Origin: Saccharomyces uvarum
Lineage: Eukaryota; Ascomycota; Saccharomycetes; Saccharomycetales; Saccharomycetaceae
Assembly: GCA_947243795.1 (NCBI GenBank)
Contig: OX365943.1
Span: 434,001 to 498,000, forward strand
Length of the DNA: 64,000 nucleotides
Direction of reading: 5' to 3'
In this document: one piece after another, positions 37,809 to 48,203 of the stretch
Layout: every line of letters begins with the position of its first letter
How positions within the stretch are numbered: position 1 is the first letter of the stretch
Made by a program: the position numbers and the translations under genes
Notes under the pieces: generated by a model
What the model was told of the DNA's origin: nothing
The model's database searches: none
What the model saw: only the letters and a program-made list of their open reading frames with translations

Positions 37809-40799
37809 TTAAGGTGTGAGTTCGCTCACAACCTCTTCACATCTGTCACATAATGCATCCTCTTCCGCTGAGTTGGCTTTCCAGCACCTAGGGCAAACGT
37901 GCTGTTTGCTCCGTTCGACCAAGATTTGCAACCTCGTTCCATTGCCCAATTCAACGGCTGGTAAGCTGCTGCTGCCGCCATCACCTTTTATTATATTGAC
38001 AGCAGATGTTTGCAAGATGTCGCAAAGCTCACTGGAACTGAATGGGAGGGAATGATCGGTGAAAACAGTAATGTAAGTTTGTGCAGTTTTGGTAATACCT
38101 TCCTCTTGACTTAAATGCTTGAACTCTTTTTGAAACAGCTCCAAAATTTTTATTTCGAATTTTTCAAAGGAGTTGTTGATTTCTGTATTCACTGCAAAAC
38201 GTGGCCACTTTCCACGTATTGGACTAATATTAGCCAGTCCAAGTCCTTGCAACCATCCTTCAGGTGTGTGTTTCCATACTTCTTGGACCATAACAGGCAA
38301 TATTGGCGCAAGAATTGCTCTATATGAATTCAATATATGAAAAAGCGTAGTTTGAACCTGCTTTCTTTTCAAAAAAGATATTCTATCGGAATATAAAGTG
38401 TCCTTTGAGATATCAAAATAAAACGCAGACAAATCATTGTTTAAGTGGTATTGTAGAGCAATTAAAACCTTGGAAAAATTGTAGTTTTGGTAATGGTGTC
38501 TAGTGGTCTTCAGCAATTCGTTCATCTTGTATAATGCAAATTGATCAACACGACGTAATCGGTCAATAGGCAAAAGGTTAAAATCTTGGGATTTTTGTAA
38601 ATTACTTAACAGATAACGAAATGCCAGTCTGATTTTTTTCAAAGCTTCTCCTACATGTTTCATCACAATCGGACCGGCAACTATGTCAGTAGTGAAATTG
38701 GACTGTGCTATCAGATACCTTAAACCGTCAACACCCAAAGCCGGCAATCCCAGAGTTTCATCGCCTTGAATAATTGCCTCGGGAGAAATTGTATTCCCTA
38801 TTGATTTCGACATTTTCAACCCGTTTTCGTCCAAGGTGAACCCATGAGTAATAACTTCCTCATATGGCGCGATGGGTACATTACTTGATGCTACTTTCGT
38901 TAATAGTGAACTTTGAAACCATCCCCTATGTTGGTCAGACCCTTCCAAACAAACTTGATATAACGGAGATGGTAATTTCGTTAATTTTAAACTTTTCTCA
39001 TAGAAGTCTTTGATCACGTTCCATGATGACCCACTATCAAACCACACATCCATGGTATCTTGAGAACGACAATATTCGTGCGCCACTTTATGATATTTTT
39101 CAGGTAACCACTCTTTCATGTCATTATTTTCACTGTTGAACCATGAGTTAATTCCCTTTTTTTCGATTGTTTTCATAGCATGCGCCAAAGTCTCAGAATT
39201 CATCAAGATAGAATCCGGTTCACTCTTCTTGTGAAAACTCAAAATAGGAATACCCCATGAACGTTGTCTAGAGATACACCATTCGTTTCTACTTTTGATA
39301 AAAGAGGAAAGCCTTGAGTATCCTCTTTCGGGATAAAACTTGACCCGTTTGATACTTTCCAAAGCTAAATCCTTCACATCATGTAAATCTGCAAACCATT
39401 GTGGGGTGGCTCTAATTATGACGGGCTTCTTGGATCTCCAGTCATACGGGTAGGAATGGGTGTAATCATGAGATTTATGAAGTAAGTTTAGGTCTTTTAA
39501 TTTTTGTAAAATGGCCTTCGTAGTTTCTACGTCTAAAACTCGCTTACCGATTGATGTGTCTTCTTCATCCTTCAAGATAGATCGTACAGGTTCAGGAAGT
39601 TCATTTAGTTGATAGCGGCCCTGATGATCCACAGGAGAATAAATCTCGAGATTGTTCTGGATACCAATCAGATAGTCATCCTGTCCGTGTCCTGGCGCAG
39701 TATGAACTAAGCCCGTCCCAGTACCACTGGTAACGTGTACACCATTTAATAAGGGTCTATAAACCTTATCATTTACCAAAGGGTTCTGATAGTACAACCC
39801 ATGTAAGTCGGTACCTTGAAATTGTTTGATGACTGTATATGATCCATTTGGCAGATCTAACTTGCCAATGGAATCTGTCTCGACAATAACGAGTTCTTCT
39901 CCGATGCGCAATAGAGAATAGGAAAAGTCTTCATTGAAACATATTGCTCGATTTGAGAAAAGTGTCCAGGGAGTACTGGTCCAAATCAAACAGTATATAG
40001 GTAAATCACCAGTGATTCCTAGCTTCTTGCATAAATCAATCTCAGATTCTTTTACTAGGGGAAATTTGACATAAGCGGCAACAGACTTGTGGTTTTCATT
40101 GTACTCTAATTCGCCTTCTGCTAAAGCAGTTCTAGTTTCTGTACCCCAATAAACTGGTTTATTCTGTCTTTTAATCAATCCTTTTTCAAACATTTCCTTG
40201 AAGGTCTTAAGTTGATTATTCTCGTAGTCTTTATCCATTGTAACGTATGGAGTTTCCCAATCTGTTAAGATGGCAAAATGTTCGAAGGTTTGCCTTTGCT
40301 TCTTCATTGCCCTCTGTGCATGCTTTAACGCCAGTGATCTGATTTTTAAAGGCGATATTAAATCAATCTGCTGCGCATTTAAATCCTTTAGAGCCTTAGT
40401 TTCAATGGGCAATCCATGGCAATCCCAACCAGGCTTATAAAAAATGTACTTCCCCTGTGAAAGTTGGTATCTATTAATGATATCCTTCAACACTTTATTC
40501 AGAGCATGCCCGAGATGTAAATCACCATTCGCATAGGGCGGCCCATCGTGCAAGATAAATAACCTTTCCTTGACAAATTTCAATTTATCATCAACTGTTC
40601 TCAGTTCTGAAAAATCCCTGAAGAAACAGTCTAATTGCTCTTTATAAACTTCTTGGGAGGACTTCGGTATTAATTCCCTTAATGTAGTATCTAAATTCGA
40701 TCTATTCGGAAATTTAGTCTTGGGCAAGTTCAATGTCTTTTGATACGCATGCTTAGCAAGGTATCTTTTGTTGATAATGCTAAAGATGAGCCGAGGCAT
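37809..40799 (-). CDS. ISM1: ISM1, mitochondrial isoleucyl-tRNA synthetase
   Basis: Ism1 charges mitochondrial tRNA-Ile. The 996-aa product is a bacterial-type class I synthetase with a short basic presequence (MPRLIFSIINKRYLAKHAYQK). In order: the HIGH motif as HLGH in YANGDLHLGHALNK (about 95-105), the CP1 editing domain (about 240-450; SGTGLVHTAPGHGQDD) and the KMSKS motif (near 660). An anticodon-binding helical domain follows (about 720-900), and a C-terminal zinc-binding patch CPRCWK...CDRCEE (about 965-985). Near the usual 1002 aa of S. cerevisiae. The cytosolic enzyme Ils1 is a different, eukaryotic type. Confidence 0.97.
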   Translation of the reverse strand: MPRLIFSIINKRYLAKHAYQKTLNLPKTKFPNRSNLDTTLRELIPKSSQEVYKEQLDCFFRDFSELRTVDDKLKFVKERLFILHDGPPYANGDLHLGHALNKVLKDIINRYQLSQGKYIFYKPGWDCHGLPIETKALKDLNAQQIDLISPLKIRSLALKHAQRAMKKQRQTFEHFAILTDWETPYVTMDKDYENNQLKTFKEMFEKGLIKRQNKPVYWGTETRTALAEGELEYNENHKSVAAYVKFPLVKESEIDLCKKLGITGDLPIYCLIWTSTPWTLFSNRAICFNEDFSYSLLRIGEELVIVETDSIGKLDLPNGSYTVIKQFQGTDLHGLYYQNPLVNDKVYRPLLNGVHVTSGTGTGLVHTAPGHGQDDYLIGIQNNLEIYSPVDHQGRYQLNELPEPVRSILKDEEDTSIGKRVLDVETTKAILQKLKDLNLLHKSHDYTHSYPYDWRSKKPVIIRATPQWFADLHDVKDLALESIKRVKFYPERGYSRLSSFIKSRNEWCISRQRSWGIPILSFHKKSEPDSILMNSETLAHAMKTIEKKGINSWFNSENNDMKEWLPEKYHKVAHEYCRSQDTMDVWFDSGSSWNVIKDFYEKSLKLTKLPSPLYQVCLEGSDQHRGWFQSSLLTKVASSNVPIAPYEEVITHGFTLDENGLKMSKSIGNTISPEAIIQGDETLGLPALGVDGLRYLIAQSNFTTDIVAGPIVMKHVGEALKKIRLAFRYLLSNLQKSQDFNLLPIDRLRRVDQFALYKMNELLKTTRHHYQNYNFSKVLIALQYHLNNDLSAFYFDISKDTLYSDRISFLKRKQVQTTLFHILNSYRAILAPILPVMVQEVWKHTPEGWLQGLGLANISPIRGKWPRFAVNTEINNSFEKFEIKILELFQKEFKHLSQEEGITKTAQTYITVFTDHSLPFSSSELCDILQTSAVNIIKGDGGSSSLPAVELGNGTRLQILVERSKQHVCPRCWKANSAEEDALCDRCEEVVSELTP

Positions 40800-41112
40800 A
40801 AGTCAAGCACAATTCATAGATAGTCGAAGATCCTTTTTGGTATTTTGCATCACCTAATTTTAGCCTTGGTGTACTTACTTTTCCATCTTTCTACTTTGTC
40901 TCAAAAATCGCAGGCGGAAAAAGAATTCCACCTTTTCAAAAAAGAGGAATTTTATTGTTTTGAGAATAGCTGGAAAATATGGGGATGACAACAGCATCGA
41001 TATCAAAACCAAGCTTTAAACCGACATCAGAGGGGGGCTGTTTTGTTAGAAAATTTTAAGTGAAAAGTACAATATAGACAGCGGACATAGCATCTCATCA
41101 GCAGAGTTAACG
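40800..41112. promoter_or_regulatory. ISM1/YPL039W divergent promoter region
   Basis: Compact shared promoter of the two divergent genes, AT-rich with A-runs. No specific site recognised. Confidence 0.5.
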
Positions 41113-42000
41113 ATGGAAAACCAGAAAATGGTGTTGAAGAAGTTCATGATAGCCCAAGTGACAAAAGGGATTGTGCAACGATATGCGAGCCTGTTAGTGA
41201 CTATACATAGCGACAACACTACGATTATTGGGTTAAATTATTTGAAAACAGCGGAATTTTTGGAAATAGCCCTGCATCGAGCCAACTCATCGCATTTACA
41301 GTTCAAAAAAGTTTGCTGCATTGTCATTAAATTTTTGGATTGCTGTTCGAAAGAAACAAACTACATGAGGTTTTTAAAGTTCAATTTGCAAAAGCTATTT
41401 GTGGCTGCCTTTATATTGAGCGTACCAAATGTTGTGGGCGATGATCGTGACAGGATAACTACAAGGGATGGAATTTACCATTTTTACTCCAAGATAACAG
41501 GGTTGTCGTTGGAAGAGGTGATAAATTGTTGTTCCATCGTGAGACCTGTGCTCATTCGGCGGAGTAGACAGCAACGCAAACAAATGTTGCCTCGCCGTGA
41601 TCAGAATTCCTATTTGTCGAGAGGCACTTTTATGAACCCTCATTCTCCAGCATCTCCATCTCTTCCCACAGATAGGACAGCCAATGACACACTTATACAT
41701 ACGCATGCATATCCACTCCAAGATCATTCCGATGGGGAGGAATACGATCGGCGGGCAGAGCATGGAGAAGGAAATAGCTTGGAAGCAAACACTGGAACGT
41801 ATCGGCATACTACGTTTATAGCAGCTACACCAAACGCTTTACATTCCAGATCATTAATGGAATGCGGTATTGAGCCCACGCAGACAGTAGATTCTACAGA
41901 ATCTTCAAGCCAAAGCAATGGATATGTCTTGGGAACGGAATTACTGGAATTTAACAATATGGGCAAGAAACTGGTTCAGGATTCCTTTAAAGTAGTGTAG
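41113..42000 (+). CDS. YPL039W: YPL039W ortholog, uncharacterised protein with cyclin-box-like N-terminal half
   Basis: No function is known to me for this gene. The 295-aa product (about 316 in S. cerevisiae) starts at ATG 41113. Residues about 10-150 look like an all-helical domain. The run [17 protein letters not shown], then a loop, then [18 protein letters not shown], a short charged loop, [17 protein letters not shown] and SIVRPVL follows the pattern of a Pho80/Pcl-type cyclin box (helix 2 with 'x-IDRL', helix 3 with 'HRFLITAATVASK', then 'YAKVGGVSxxELNxLExxFL'). The C-terminal half is disordered, rich in Ser, Thr, Asn and His. The cyclin assignment is my inference. It lies head to head with ISM1. 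Confidence 0.85.
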   Translation: MENQKMVLKKFMIAQVTKGIVQRYASLLVTIHSDNTTIIGLNYLKTAEFLEIALHRANSSHLQFKKVCCIVIKFLDCCSKETNYMRFLKFNLQKLFVAAFILSVPNVVGDDRDRITTRDGIYHFYSKITGLSLEEVINCCSIVRPVLIRRSRQQRKQMLPRRDQNSYLSRGTFMNPHSPASPSLPTDRTANDTLIHTHAYPLQDHSDGEEYDRRAEHGEGNSLEANTGTYRHTTFIAATPNALHSRSLMECGIEPTQTVDSTESSSQSNGYVLGTELLEFNNMGKKLVQDSFKVV

Positions 42001-42370
42001 TCTAGTTTCATTGACCATTCAAGGTTGTTTTTTTTATTGGGTTTATGGTTAATTTGAACAAGGCGAAGGAAATTGCATGTATACGTATATATATATATAT
42101 ATATATACAAGAAAAAAAAGCATGGACAGCTTCATTCATAAAAGTATATACATAATCATCAAGCTTCATTTCGGATTCATATAACTACAATCTGCTGTTG
42201 CTCTTTAGTTTTTTTTTCAAAACTTTTTTTTCATTCATTCATTATTTTTTCTTTTGCTCAATGCAATGAATAGCATCTTGAAGAAAAAAAAAAGCCGTTC
42301 CTCAATATGAGAAGGACTCGCATATCAACGAATCAGACACAGATACACAGTCGTTGGGCTATATGTGTAT
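42001..42370. promoter_or_regulatory. YPL039W-MET31 intergenic region
   Basis: YPL039W 3' end and MET31 promoter. A (TA)11 tract lies at 42086-42107 just after YPL039W; T- and A-runs follow at 42210-42290. No gene seen. Confidence 0.55.
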
Positions 42371-42898
42371 ATGAAACCGGTGCAAGACATGAATGCAGAT
42401 GAAGCGTTCCTCAAACAAGCGGCAGAAGCTATAGTGGTAACCTCATCGAGCTCCACCACTTCGGACCCCATAATACAGGAACTATTACAGAGGATCCGAC
42501 AGTCCAGCCCACTAACTTCTGTCATACAAGAGACTGCTTCGAACGTTGAAGCGCCAGAAAATATGGCCAAGGGACTCATAAGAGACCCTGAAACGCAGAC
42601 AAAAAATTTTGGAAGCGGTGATCACAACAGAGAGGGCATGCAGCTTTATAGCTGTGCGAAATGTCAACTAAAGTTCAGCAGAAGTTCAGACTTGAGGAGG
42701 CATGAGAAAGTGCATTCACTAGTACTGCCGCATATCTGTTCGAATTGTGGCAAAGGGTTCGCCAGAAAAGATGCTCTAAAAAGGCACTCTAATACACAGA
42801 CCTGTCAAAGGAACAGAAAGAAACTGTGCGAAGGCTCAGATGTCGACGTCGATGAGCTCATCAAGGATGCGATAAAGAACGGTACAGGCCTGCTGTGA
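42371..42898 (+). CDS. MET31: MET31, zinc-finger regulator of sulfur metabolism genes
   Basis: Met31 binds the AAACTGTGG element and recruits Met4 with Cbf1 to MET gene promoters. From ATG 42371 (MKPVQDMNADEAF) the product is 175 aa; the frame starts two codons earlier with GTG, which I reject. S. cerevisiae Met31 is about 177 aa. Two zinc fingers are seen: Cys95, Cys98, His111, His115 (C2H2) and Cys123, Cys126, His139, Cys145 (C2HC). The N-terminal half contains the helical segment DPIIQELLQRIRQSS, probably the Met4-contact region. The C-terminus is acidic, then basic. The paralog MET32 is elsewhere; synteny separates them. Confidence 0.95.
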   Translation: MKPVQDMNADEAFLKQAAEAIVVTSSSSTTSDPIIQELLQRIRQSSPLTSVIQETASNVEAPENMAKGLIRDPETQTKNFGSGDHNREGMQLYSCAKCQLKFSRSSDLRRHEKVHSLVLPHICSNCGKGFARKDALKRHSNTQTCQRNRKKLCEGSDVDVDELIKDAIKNGTGLL

Positions 42899-42955
42899 AG
42901 CTAGAGGCAAGATACACTTTATTTCAAATAGCATACGTACACATATATATTACAC

Positions 42956-42991
<36 letters not shown>

Positions 42992-43262
42992 TACTTTAGT
43001 CATTCAGGTAGGACCGAACAAAAAGTTGTAATATTTTTCCTCATGCCTAGCCATCTGCTGTGCTTTTCTCAAGTTTTGCCCGCACAAGAAAACTGGCGTC
43101 GTGCAGTTTCATCATTTCACGTGTGTGGTATGCTCGCTTTGGCAGAAACTAGTGTTAATGTAATGACTCTATATGTTTTAGATATGCTGAAAAAAAATGG
43201 GGAAAAAAATGGAACAAAATATAAGTTTTTGTATTTAACGTTAAAATTAAAGATTAAATTAT
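42899..43262. other. MET31/EGD1 convergent intergenic region
   Basis: Terminator DNA of convergent genes, with a (TA)n tract of 31 bases at 42959-42989 just after MET31. A plus-strand frame at 43043-43312 overlaps EGD1 and looks spurious. Confidence 0.6.
42959..42989. repeat. TA dinucleotide tract
   Basis: (TA)n of 31 bases about 60 bases past the MET31 stop codon; probable 3'-end efficiency element. Confidence 0.85.
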
Positions 43263-43736
43263 TTATTCGACGTCAGCGTCAAAAGTTTGGCCTTCGACTA
43301 ATTCAGGAATAGCTTCGTCCTTCTTTTCAGCATCAGCTGGAGCGTTGGCTTCGTGCTTTTCCATTTGAGCTGCCAATTGGGACAAGGCCTGGATGGCTTC
43401 AGGGCCCAATTGGGAGATAATGCCTGGGAACAAGTCTTGCAAGTTCTTTTCTTGTGGTAGACCGTAGAAGACGGAAGTGTTGTGTTGTGCAGCAACTTGG
43501 ACACCGACCTTGCTGAAGTGCATGACCTTGCCGTCGTCCTTGAAGAAGTTGGCTTCGGCAACGTTGTCGATAGTGACGGCGTGCAACTTGGCCAGTTGGC
43601 TTTGCAACTTGGTGTCGTCCTTGTTGGAACCGGCAGAAGAGTTAGTCTTCTTGTTAAGCTTTCTTCTGGTACCACCGACTTTATTGTTAGCAGACAACTT
43701 TTGTAGCTTGGCTAGTTTTTCTTGATCAATTGGCAT
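43263..43736 (-). CDS. EGD1: EGD1, nascent polypeptide-associated complex beta subunit
   Basis: Egd1 pairs with Egd2 (NAC alpha) and binds nascent chains at the ribosomal exit tunnel. The 157-aa protein starts [15 protein letters not shown], followed by the conserved basic ribosome-binding motif [10 protein letters not shown] (residues about 22-31). The NAC domain covers about 38-105 ([34 protein letters not shown]). The C-terminus is acidic. Codon bias is strong, fitting high expression. The paralog BTT1 is elsewhere. It diverges from PMA2. Confidence 0.97.
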   Translation of the reverse strand: MPIDQEKLAKLQKLSANNKVGGTRRKLNKKTNSSAGSNKDDTKLQSQLAKLHAVTIDNVAEANFFKDDGKVMHFSKVGVQVAAQHNTSVFYGLPQEKNLQDLFPGIISQLGPEAIQALSQLAAQMEKHEANAPADAEKKDEAIPELVEGQTFDADVE

Positions 43737-44647
43737 TATGGATAGTGGGTCGTGGCTGGTGTATGATGTTCTACTCTGAAAATTGCTTTGAAGAATATTC
43801 GCTCTCTCGTTATAAAGGAGGGGTTGCTACTCAATAACCAATTCCACCAGTTTCCTCTACGAAATCTTTCCAGGTCAACGAAAAAATTTCAAAAATTTTC
43901 TGCATTTTTTTTTTGCACATCTGCCGTACCAAGCGAGAACAACGAAAAGACGAATTCCAGGCCTTGCCCGTTACCCTGCCACTCATCACGAAATGAAACC
44001 AATGCTCTAACCGTTCCTGCCAAGAAATTAAATAACGTACTGTTTCCCCTTAAACCTTGAGAGCAAATAAGCGGAGCTGCAGCTGGCGTTACCTATTGCA
44101 GTAGCCTTGGCTGCGAACCCAGACACTGCTGGCTGCAGCGTCTGTTCTGGGTCTTGTCGCCTTAAACGTTGTACGAGTACGGATTAGGGAAGGCGATGAC
44201 AAAAAGAAACCCATGCAAGAACGGGAAAGGAAGGCTGCAAGGAAAAAGTAAAGTCAGCGTAAAGTCTTTTTTACTCCAAAATCGTCGAGGGAGAGCAAAA
44301 AGAATTTCTTGTTTAAGGGAATTGCAAAGTCAATTCTTGGGGCAGCTTGCGCTGAAAAAGGGAGGATGAGCGTCGACGAACGAATGTTGAAGGGTAAAAT
44401 GGTTATCGGTGGACAAATACATAGCAATCAACTCACTCTTGTCGGCATCCCCTAAAGTTTGATTGGTAGCAGTGGTGATGGCTTGCTTACTACACTTGCG
44501 CTTATATAAAGGCGTATCGTGTTTCCTTTCCTATCCATCTCTCTCTTTCTTGCTGTATGGCCTATGCTGCTCAAGCTTCTGTGCTTTTTTTTTTCATTTT
44601 TAACTGTTTAGTAGTGCGATTTAAGAAAGAGAAAACATTTTTTCATT
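43737..44647. promoter_or_regulatory. EGD1/PMA2 divergent promoter region
   Basis: Shared upstream DNA of two divergent genes. The middle (44070-44160) is GC-rich with CTGC/GCAG motifs. On the PMA2 side a TATA box lies at 44503-44510, followed by a CT-rich leader (44515-44590) typical of yeast. Small ORFs here look spurious. Confidence 0.55.
44503..44510 (+). promoter_or_regulatory. PMA2 TATA box
   Basis: TATATAAA matches the TATAWAWR consensus 138 bases before the PMA2 start codon. Confidence 0.6.
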
Positions 44648-47461
44648 ATGTCTTCTAGTGGTGCAAAGCCATACAGGGAGAAGCCTGCAGCGAACAACGG
44701 CGCTGCGTCTTCCTCTTCCTCTTCTTCTTCCTCTTCTTCTATATCCGCCTCGCCATCGCCTGCAGCCGCTCCACGCAAGGCCGCAGCCGTTCCCGCTACT
44801 AACGACTCCGACTCCGATGAGGATATTGATGGACTGATTGAAGAGTTGCAATCGAACTATGGGGAGAGCGAAGAGTCCAGTGAAGAAGAGAAGCGCACGG
44901 ACGAGGCCCACGCTGGTCAAAGGGTGATTCCCGAAAAGGATCTTTCGACGGATCCCTCCTACGGTTTGACTGCGGACGAAGTCACCAGGAGAAGAAAGAA
45001 GTACGGGTTGAACCAAATGGCTGAAAACAATGAATCGCTAGTTGTTAAATTCATCATGTTTTTCGTTGGACCAATTCAATTCGTTATGGAAGCTGCTGCT
45101 ATCTTGGCTGCCGGTTTGTCTGATTGGGTTGATTTCGGTGTCATCTGCGCCCTGCTGCTGTTGAATGCTTCGGTCGGGTTCATCCAAGAGTTTCAGGCCG
45201 GTTCGATTGTTGAAGAATTGAAGAAGACTTTGGCTAACACCGCGACTGTTATCAGAGATGGCCAATTGATGGAAATTCCTGCCAACGAGGTGGTCCCCGG
45301 TGATATCTTACAGCTGGAAAGCGGTACGATTGCTCCGGCGGATGGCCGCATTGTCACCGAGGATTGTTTCTTGCAGATTGATCAATCAGCCATTACTGGT
45401 GAATCTTTAGCTGCTGAAAAACACTACGGTGACGAGGCTTTCTCCTCGTCCACAGTGAAGACCGGTGAGGCCTTCATGGTTGTCACGGCAACGGGTGATA
45501 ACACTTTTGTCGGTAGAGCGGCAGCCTTGGTGGGCCAGGCTTCGGGTGCCCAAGGCCATTTCACCGAAGTCCTGAACGGGATCGGTATCATCTTGCTGAT
45601 TTTGGTCATTGCTACTTTGTTGCTGGTTTGGACTGCGTGTTTCTACAGAACTGACGGTATCGTCAGAATCTTGAGATATACCCTGGGTATTACCATCATT
45701 GGGGTTCCGGTCGGTTTGCCAGCCGTCGTCACCACCACTATGGCTGTCGGTGCTGCTTACTTGGCCAAGAAGCAGGCTATTGTCCAGAAACTGTCTGCTA
45801 TTGAATCCTTGGCTGGTGTCGAGATCCTGTGTTCGGATAAGACTGGTACTTTGACTAAGAACAAGTTGTCTTTGCACGATCCATACACAGTAGAAGGTGT
45901 TTCTGCTGACGACTTGATGTTGACTGCTTGTTTGGCTGCTTCCAGAAAGAAGAAGGGTTTGGATGCTATTGATAAAGCTTTCTTGAAATCTTTGATCCAA
46001 TATCCAAAGGCTAAGGACGCTCTTACCAAGTACAAGGTTTTGGAATTCCATCCGTTTGACCCTGTCTCCAAGAAGGTTACTGCTGTTGTCGAATCTCCAG
46101 AAGGTGAAAGAATTGTCTGTGTTAAGGGTGCTCCATTATTCGTCTTAAAGACTGTCGAAGAAGACCACCCAATCCCAGAAGATGTACATGAGAACTACGA
46201 AAACAAGGTTGCTGAATTGGCTTCTAGAGGGTTCCGTGCCTTAGGTGTTGCTAGAAAGAGAGGTGAGGGCCACTGGGAAATCTTAGGTGTTATGCCATGC
46301 ATGGATCCTCCAAGAGATGACACTGCTCAAACAATTAACGAGGCTAGAAACCTGGGTTTGAGGATCAAAATGTTGACCGGTGACGCCGTTGGTATTGCCA
46401 AGGAAACCTGTAGACAATTGGGGCTGGGTAGCAATATCTACAATGCTGAAAGGCTAGGTCTAGGTGGTGGTGGTGACATGCCAGGTTCAGAACTGGCTGA
46501 TTTTGTTGAAAACGCAGATGGTTTTGCTGAAGTTTTCCCACAGCACAAGTACAGGGTGGTGGAAATCCTACAGAACAGAGGTTATTTAGTGGCTATGACC
46601 GGCGATGGTGTTAACGATGCCCCATCTTTGAAGAAGGCTGATACCGGGATCGCCGTCGAAGGGGCTACTGATGCTGCCAGATCGGCTGCCGATATTGTCT
46701 TCTTGGCCCCTGGTTTGTCTGCCATCATCGATGCTTTGAAAACTTCCAGACAAATTTTCCACAGAATGTATTCCTACGTTGTTTACCGTATTGCCTTGTC
46801 ATTGCACTTAGAAATTTTCCTGGGCTTATGGATTGCCATTTTAAACAACTCTTTGGACATCAATTTGATTGTTTTCATTGCTATCTTTGCAGATGTTGCG
46901 ACATTGGCAATTGCTTACGATAATGCCCCTTACGCACCTGAACCTGTGAAATGGAACTTACCTAGACTATGGGGTATGTCTATCATCCTGGGTATTGTTT
47001 TGGCTATAGGTTCTTGGATTACCTTAAGTACCATGTTCCTGCCCAAGGGTGGTATTATCCAAAATTTCGGTGCTATGAATGGTGTCATGTTCTTACAAAT
47101 TTCACTAACCGAAAACTGGTTGATTTTTATTACGAGGGCTGCTGGTCCATTCTGGTCCTCGGTTCCATCGTGGCAGTTAGCAGGTGCTGTCTTCTCCGTC
47201 GACATCATCGCTACCATGTTCACCTTATTCGGTTGGTGGTCTGAAAACTGGACTGACATTGTTACTGTCGTCCGTATTTGGATCTGGTCCATTGGTATCT
47301 TCTGTGTATTAGGAGGGTTTTACTACATGATGTCTACGTCTGAAACCTTTGACCGATTGATGAACGGTAAGTCATTGAAGGAGAAGAAGTCTACCAGAAG
47401 TGTCGAAGATTTCATGGCCGCTATGCAAAGAGTTTCCACTCAACACGAAAAGGACAGTTAG
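44648..47461 (+). CDS. PMA2: PMA2, plasma-membrane proton-pumping ATPase isoform
   Basis: Pma2 is the minor isoform of the P3A-type H+-ATPase. The 937-aa product (about 947 in S. cerevisiae) begins with a Ser/Ala-rich and then acidic cytosolic N-terminus; the serine run ([12 protein letters not shown]) is specific to this isoform. Ten membrane segments surround the usual cytoplasmic domains. Motifs are TGES in the actuator domain, the phosphorylated Asp397 in [13 protein letters not shown] in the nucleotide domain, MLTGD and TGDGVNDAP. The C-terminus ([19 protein letters not shown]) is the autoinhibitory tail. The less biased 5' part against the rest is normal for PMA2. PMA1 lies on another chromosome in yeast. 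Confidence 0.96.
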   Translation: MSSSGAKPYREKPAANNGAASSSSSSSSSSSISASPSPAAAPRKAAAVPATNDSDSDEDIDGLIEELQSNYGESEESSEEEKRTDEAHAGQRVIPEKDLSTDPSYGLTADEVTRRRKKYGLNQMAENNESLVVKFIMFFVGPIQFVMEAAAILAAGLSDWVDFGVICALLLLNASVGFIQEFQAGSIVEELKKTLANTATVIRDGQLMEIPANEVVPGDILQLESGTIAPADGRIVTEDCFLQIDQSAITGESLAAEKHYGDEAFSSSTVKTGEAFMVVTATGDNTFVGRAAALVGQASGAQGHFTEVLNGIGIILLILVIATLLLVWTACFYRTDGIVRILRYTLGITIIGVPVGLPAVVTTTMAVGAAYLAKKQAIVQKLSAIESLAGVEILCSDKTGTLTKNKLSLHDPYTVEGVSADDLMLTACLAASRKKKGLDAIDKAFLKSLIQYPKAKDALTKYKVLEFHPFDPVSKKVTAVVESPEGERIVCVKGAPLFVLKTVEEDHPIPEDVHENYENKVAELASRGFRALGVARKRGEGHWEILGVMPCMDPPRDDTAQTINEARNLGLRIKMLTGDAVGIAKETCRQLGLGSNIYNAERLGLGGGGDMPGSELADFVENADGFAEVFPQHKYRVVEILQNRGYLVAMTGDGVNDAPSLKKADTGIAVEGATDAARSAADIVFLAPGLSAIIDALKTSRQIFHRMYSYVVYRIALSLHLEIFLGLWIAILNNSLDINLIVFIAIFADVATLAIAYDNAPYAPEPVKWNLPRLWGMSIILGIVLAIGSWITLSTMFLPKGGIIQNFGAMNGVMFLQISLTENWLIFITRAAGPFWSSVPSWQLAGAVFSVDIIATMFTLFGWWSENWTDIVTVVRIWIWSIGIFCVLGGFYYMMSTSETFDRLMNGKSLKEKKSTRSVEDFMAAMQRVSTQHEKDS

Positions 47462-48203
47462 TAATGTTGAGCACTAATTAATGATTGTTAACTTTTTAGT
47501 CCAACTTGATTTTCTGATTTGATTTTTCCGACTTTTGGTTTCAGTTCTTTGGTATTAATGGAAATAATTAATACATTATAAAAAGGATTATTGTCAGCAA
47601 AAACAAAATTTACTTGCCTCCAACTATAAGCTACTGATTTCTGTTGAAAAGGTATATTTTTCTAAAGATTGTTTCACACACACACACACACATCTTAAGA
47701 TCAATCAAATGATGCCAACTTTCTCTTACGGACGCACACATTCAAGGCAGATTGTTTTCATCTAGTTTTCAATAATAATTAATAGGTACTAGTTGGTGCA
47801 ATCATTTATCCTTGTTGACCATTTTCTACTTCTAGAAAAAGGAACACACACATAACCTACAAAAAATAAACTTAATAATAAAGCACAATTATAGTCACGC
47901 ACGCACACTACAATGATTTAATAACATCTTTTTAAAACATTTTAATTACTTGAATTCTTTTAATCCCTAATATATATATATAATTCACACTTATTTAAGT
48001 ACAAGTATTTTCGCTCGTTTCATTTCAAGTTTTTCTTTATGCTGGCACCTCGGGGCTCGTATTGTTAGCACGCATCTATGCGCCAGTCCTGTCGAAGAAG
48101 AAAATTAGACCCTATGGGCAAACCTCGAGAAAAAGTATAGAGAAATTCTTCCATCAAATAACGTTAGAATATAATAAAAAGTACTGACCGACGTGCTCTA
48201 AAT
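47462..48203. other. PMA2-YPL034W intergenic region
   Basis: PMA2 3' end and YPL034W promoter. It holds a (CA)9 run at 47675-47692, a TA tract at 47971-47982 and a more GC-rich patch at 48040-48125. Short upstream ATG frames exist (for example at 48078, 20 codons) and could lie in the leader. No RNA gene recognised. Confidence 0.55.

Noticed and set aside
45407-46051. 214-codon minus-strand frame opposite PMA2
   Set aside because: Antisense shadow within a highly conserved gene; it mirrors codon bias of PMA2.
48040-48125. GC-rich patch upstream of YPL034W as a tRNA or snoRNA
   Set aside because: I could not find tRNA A/B boxes, an anticodon arm, or C/D or H/ACA boxes.
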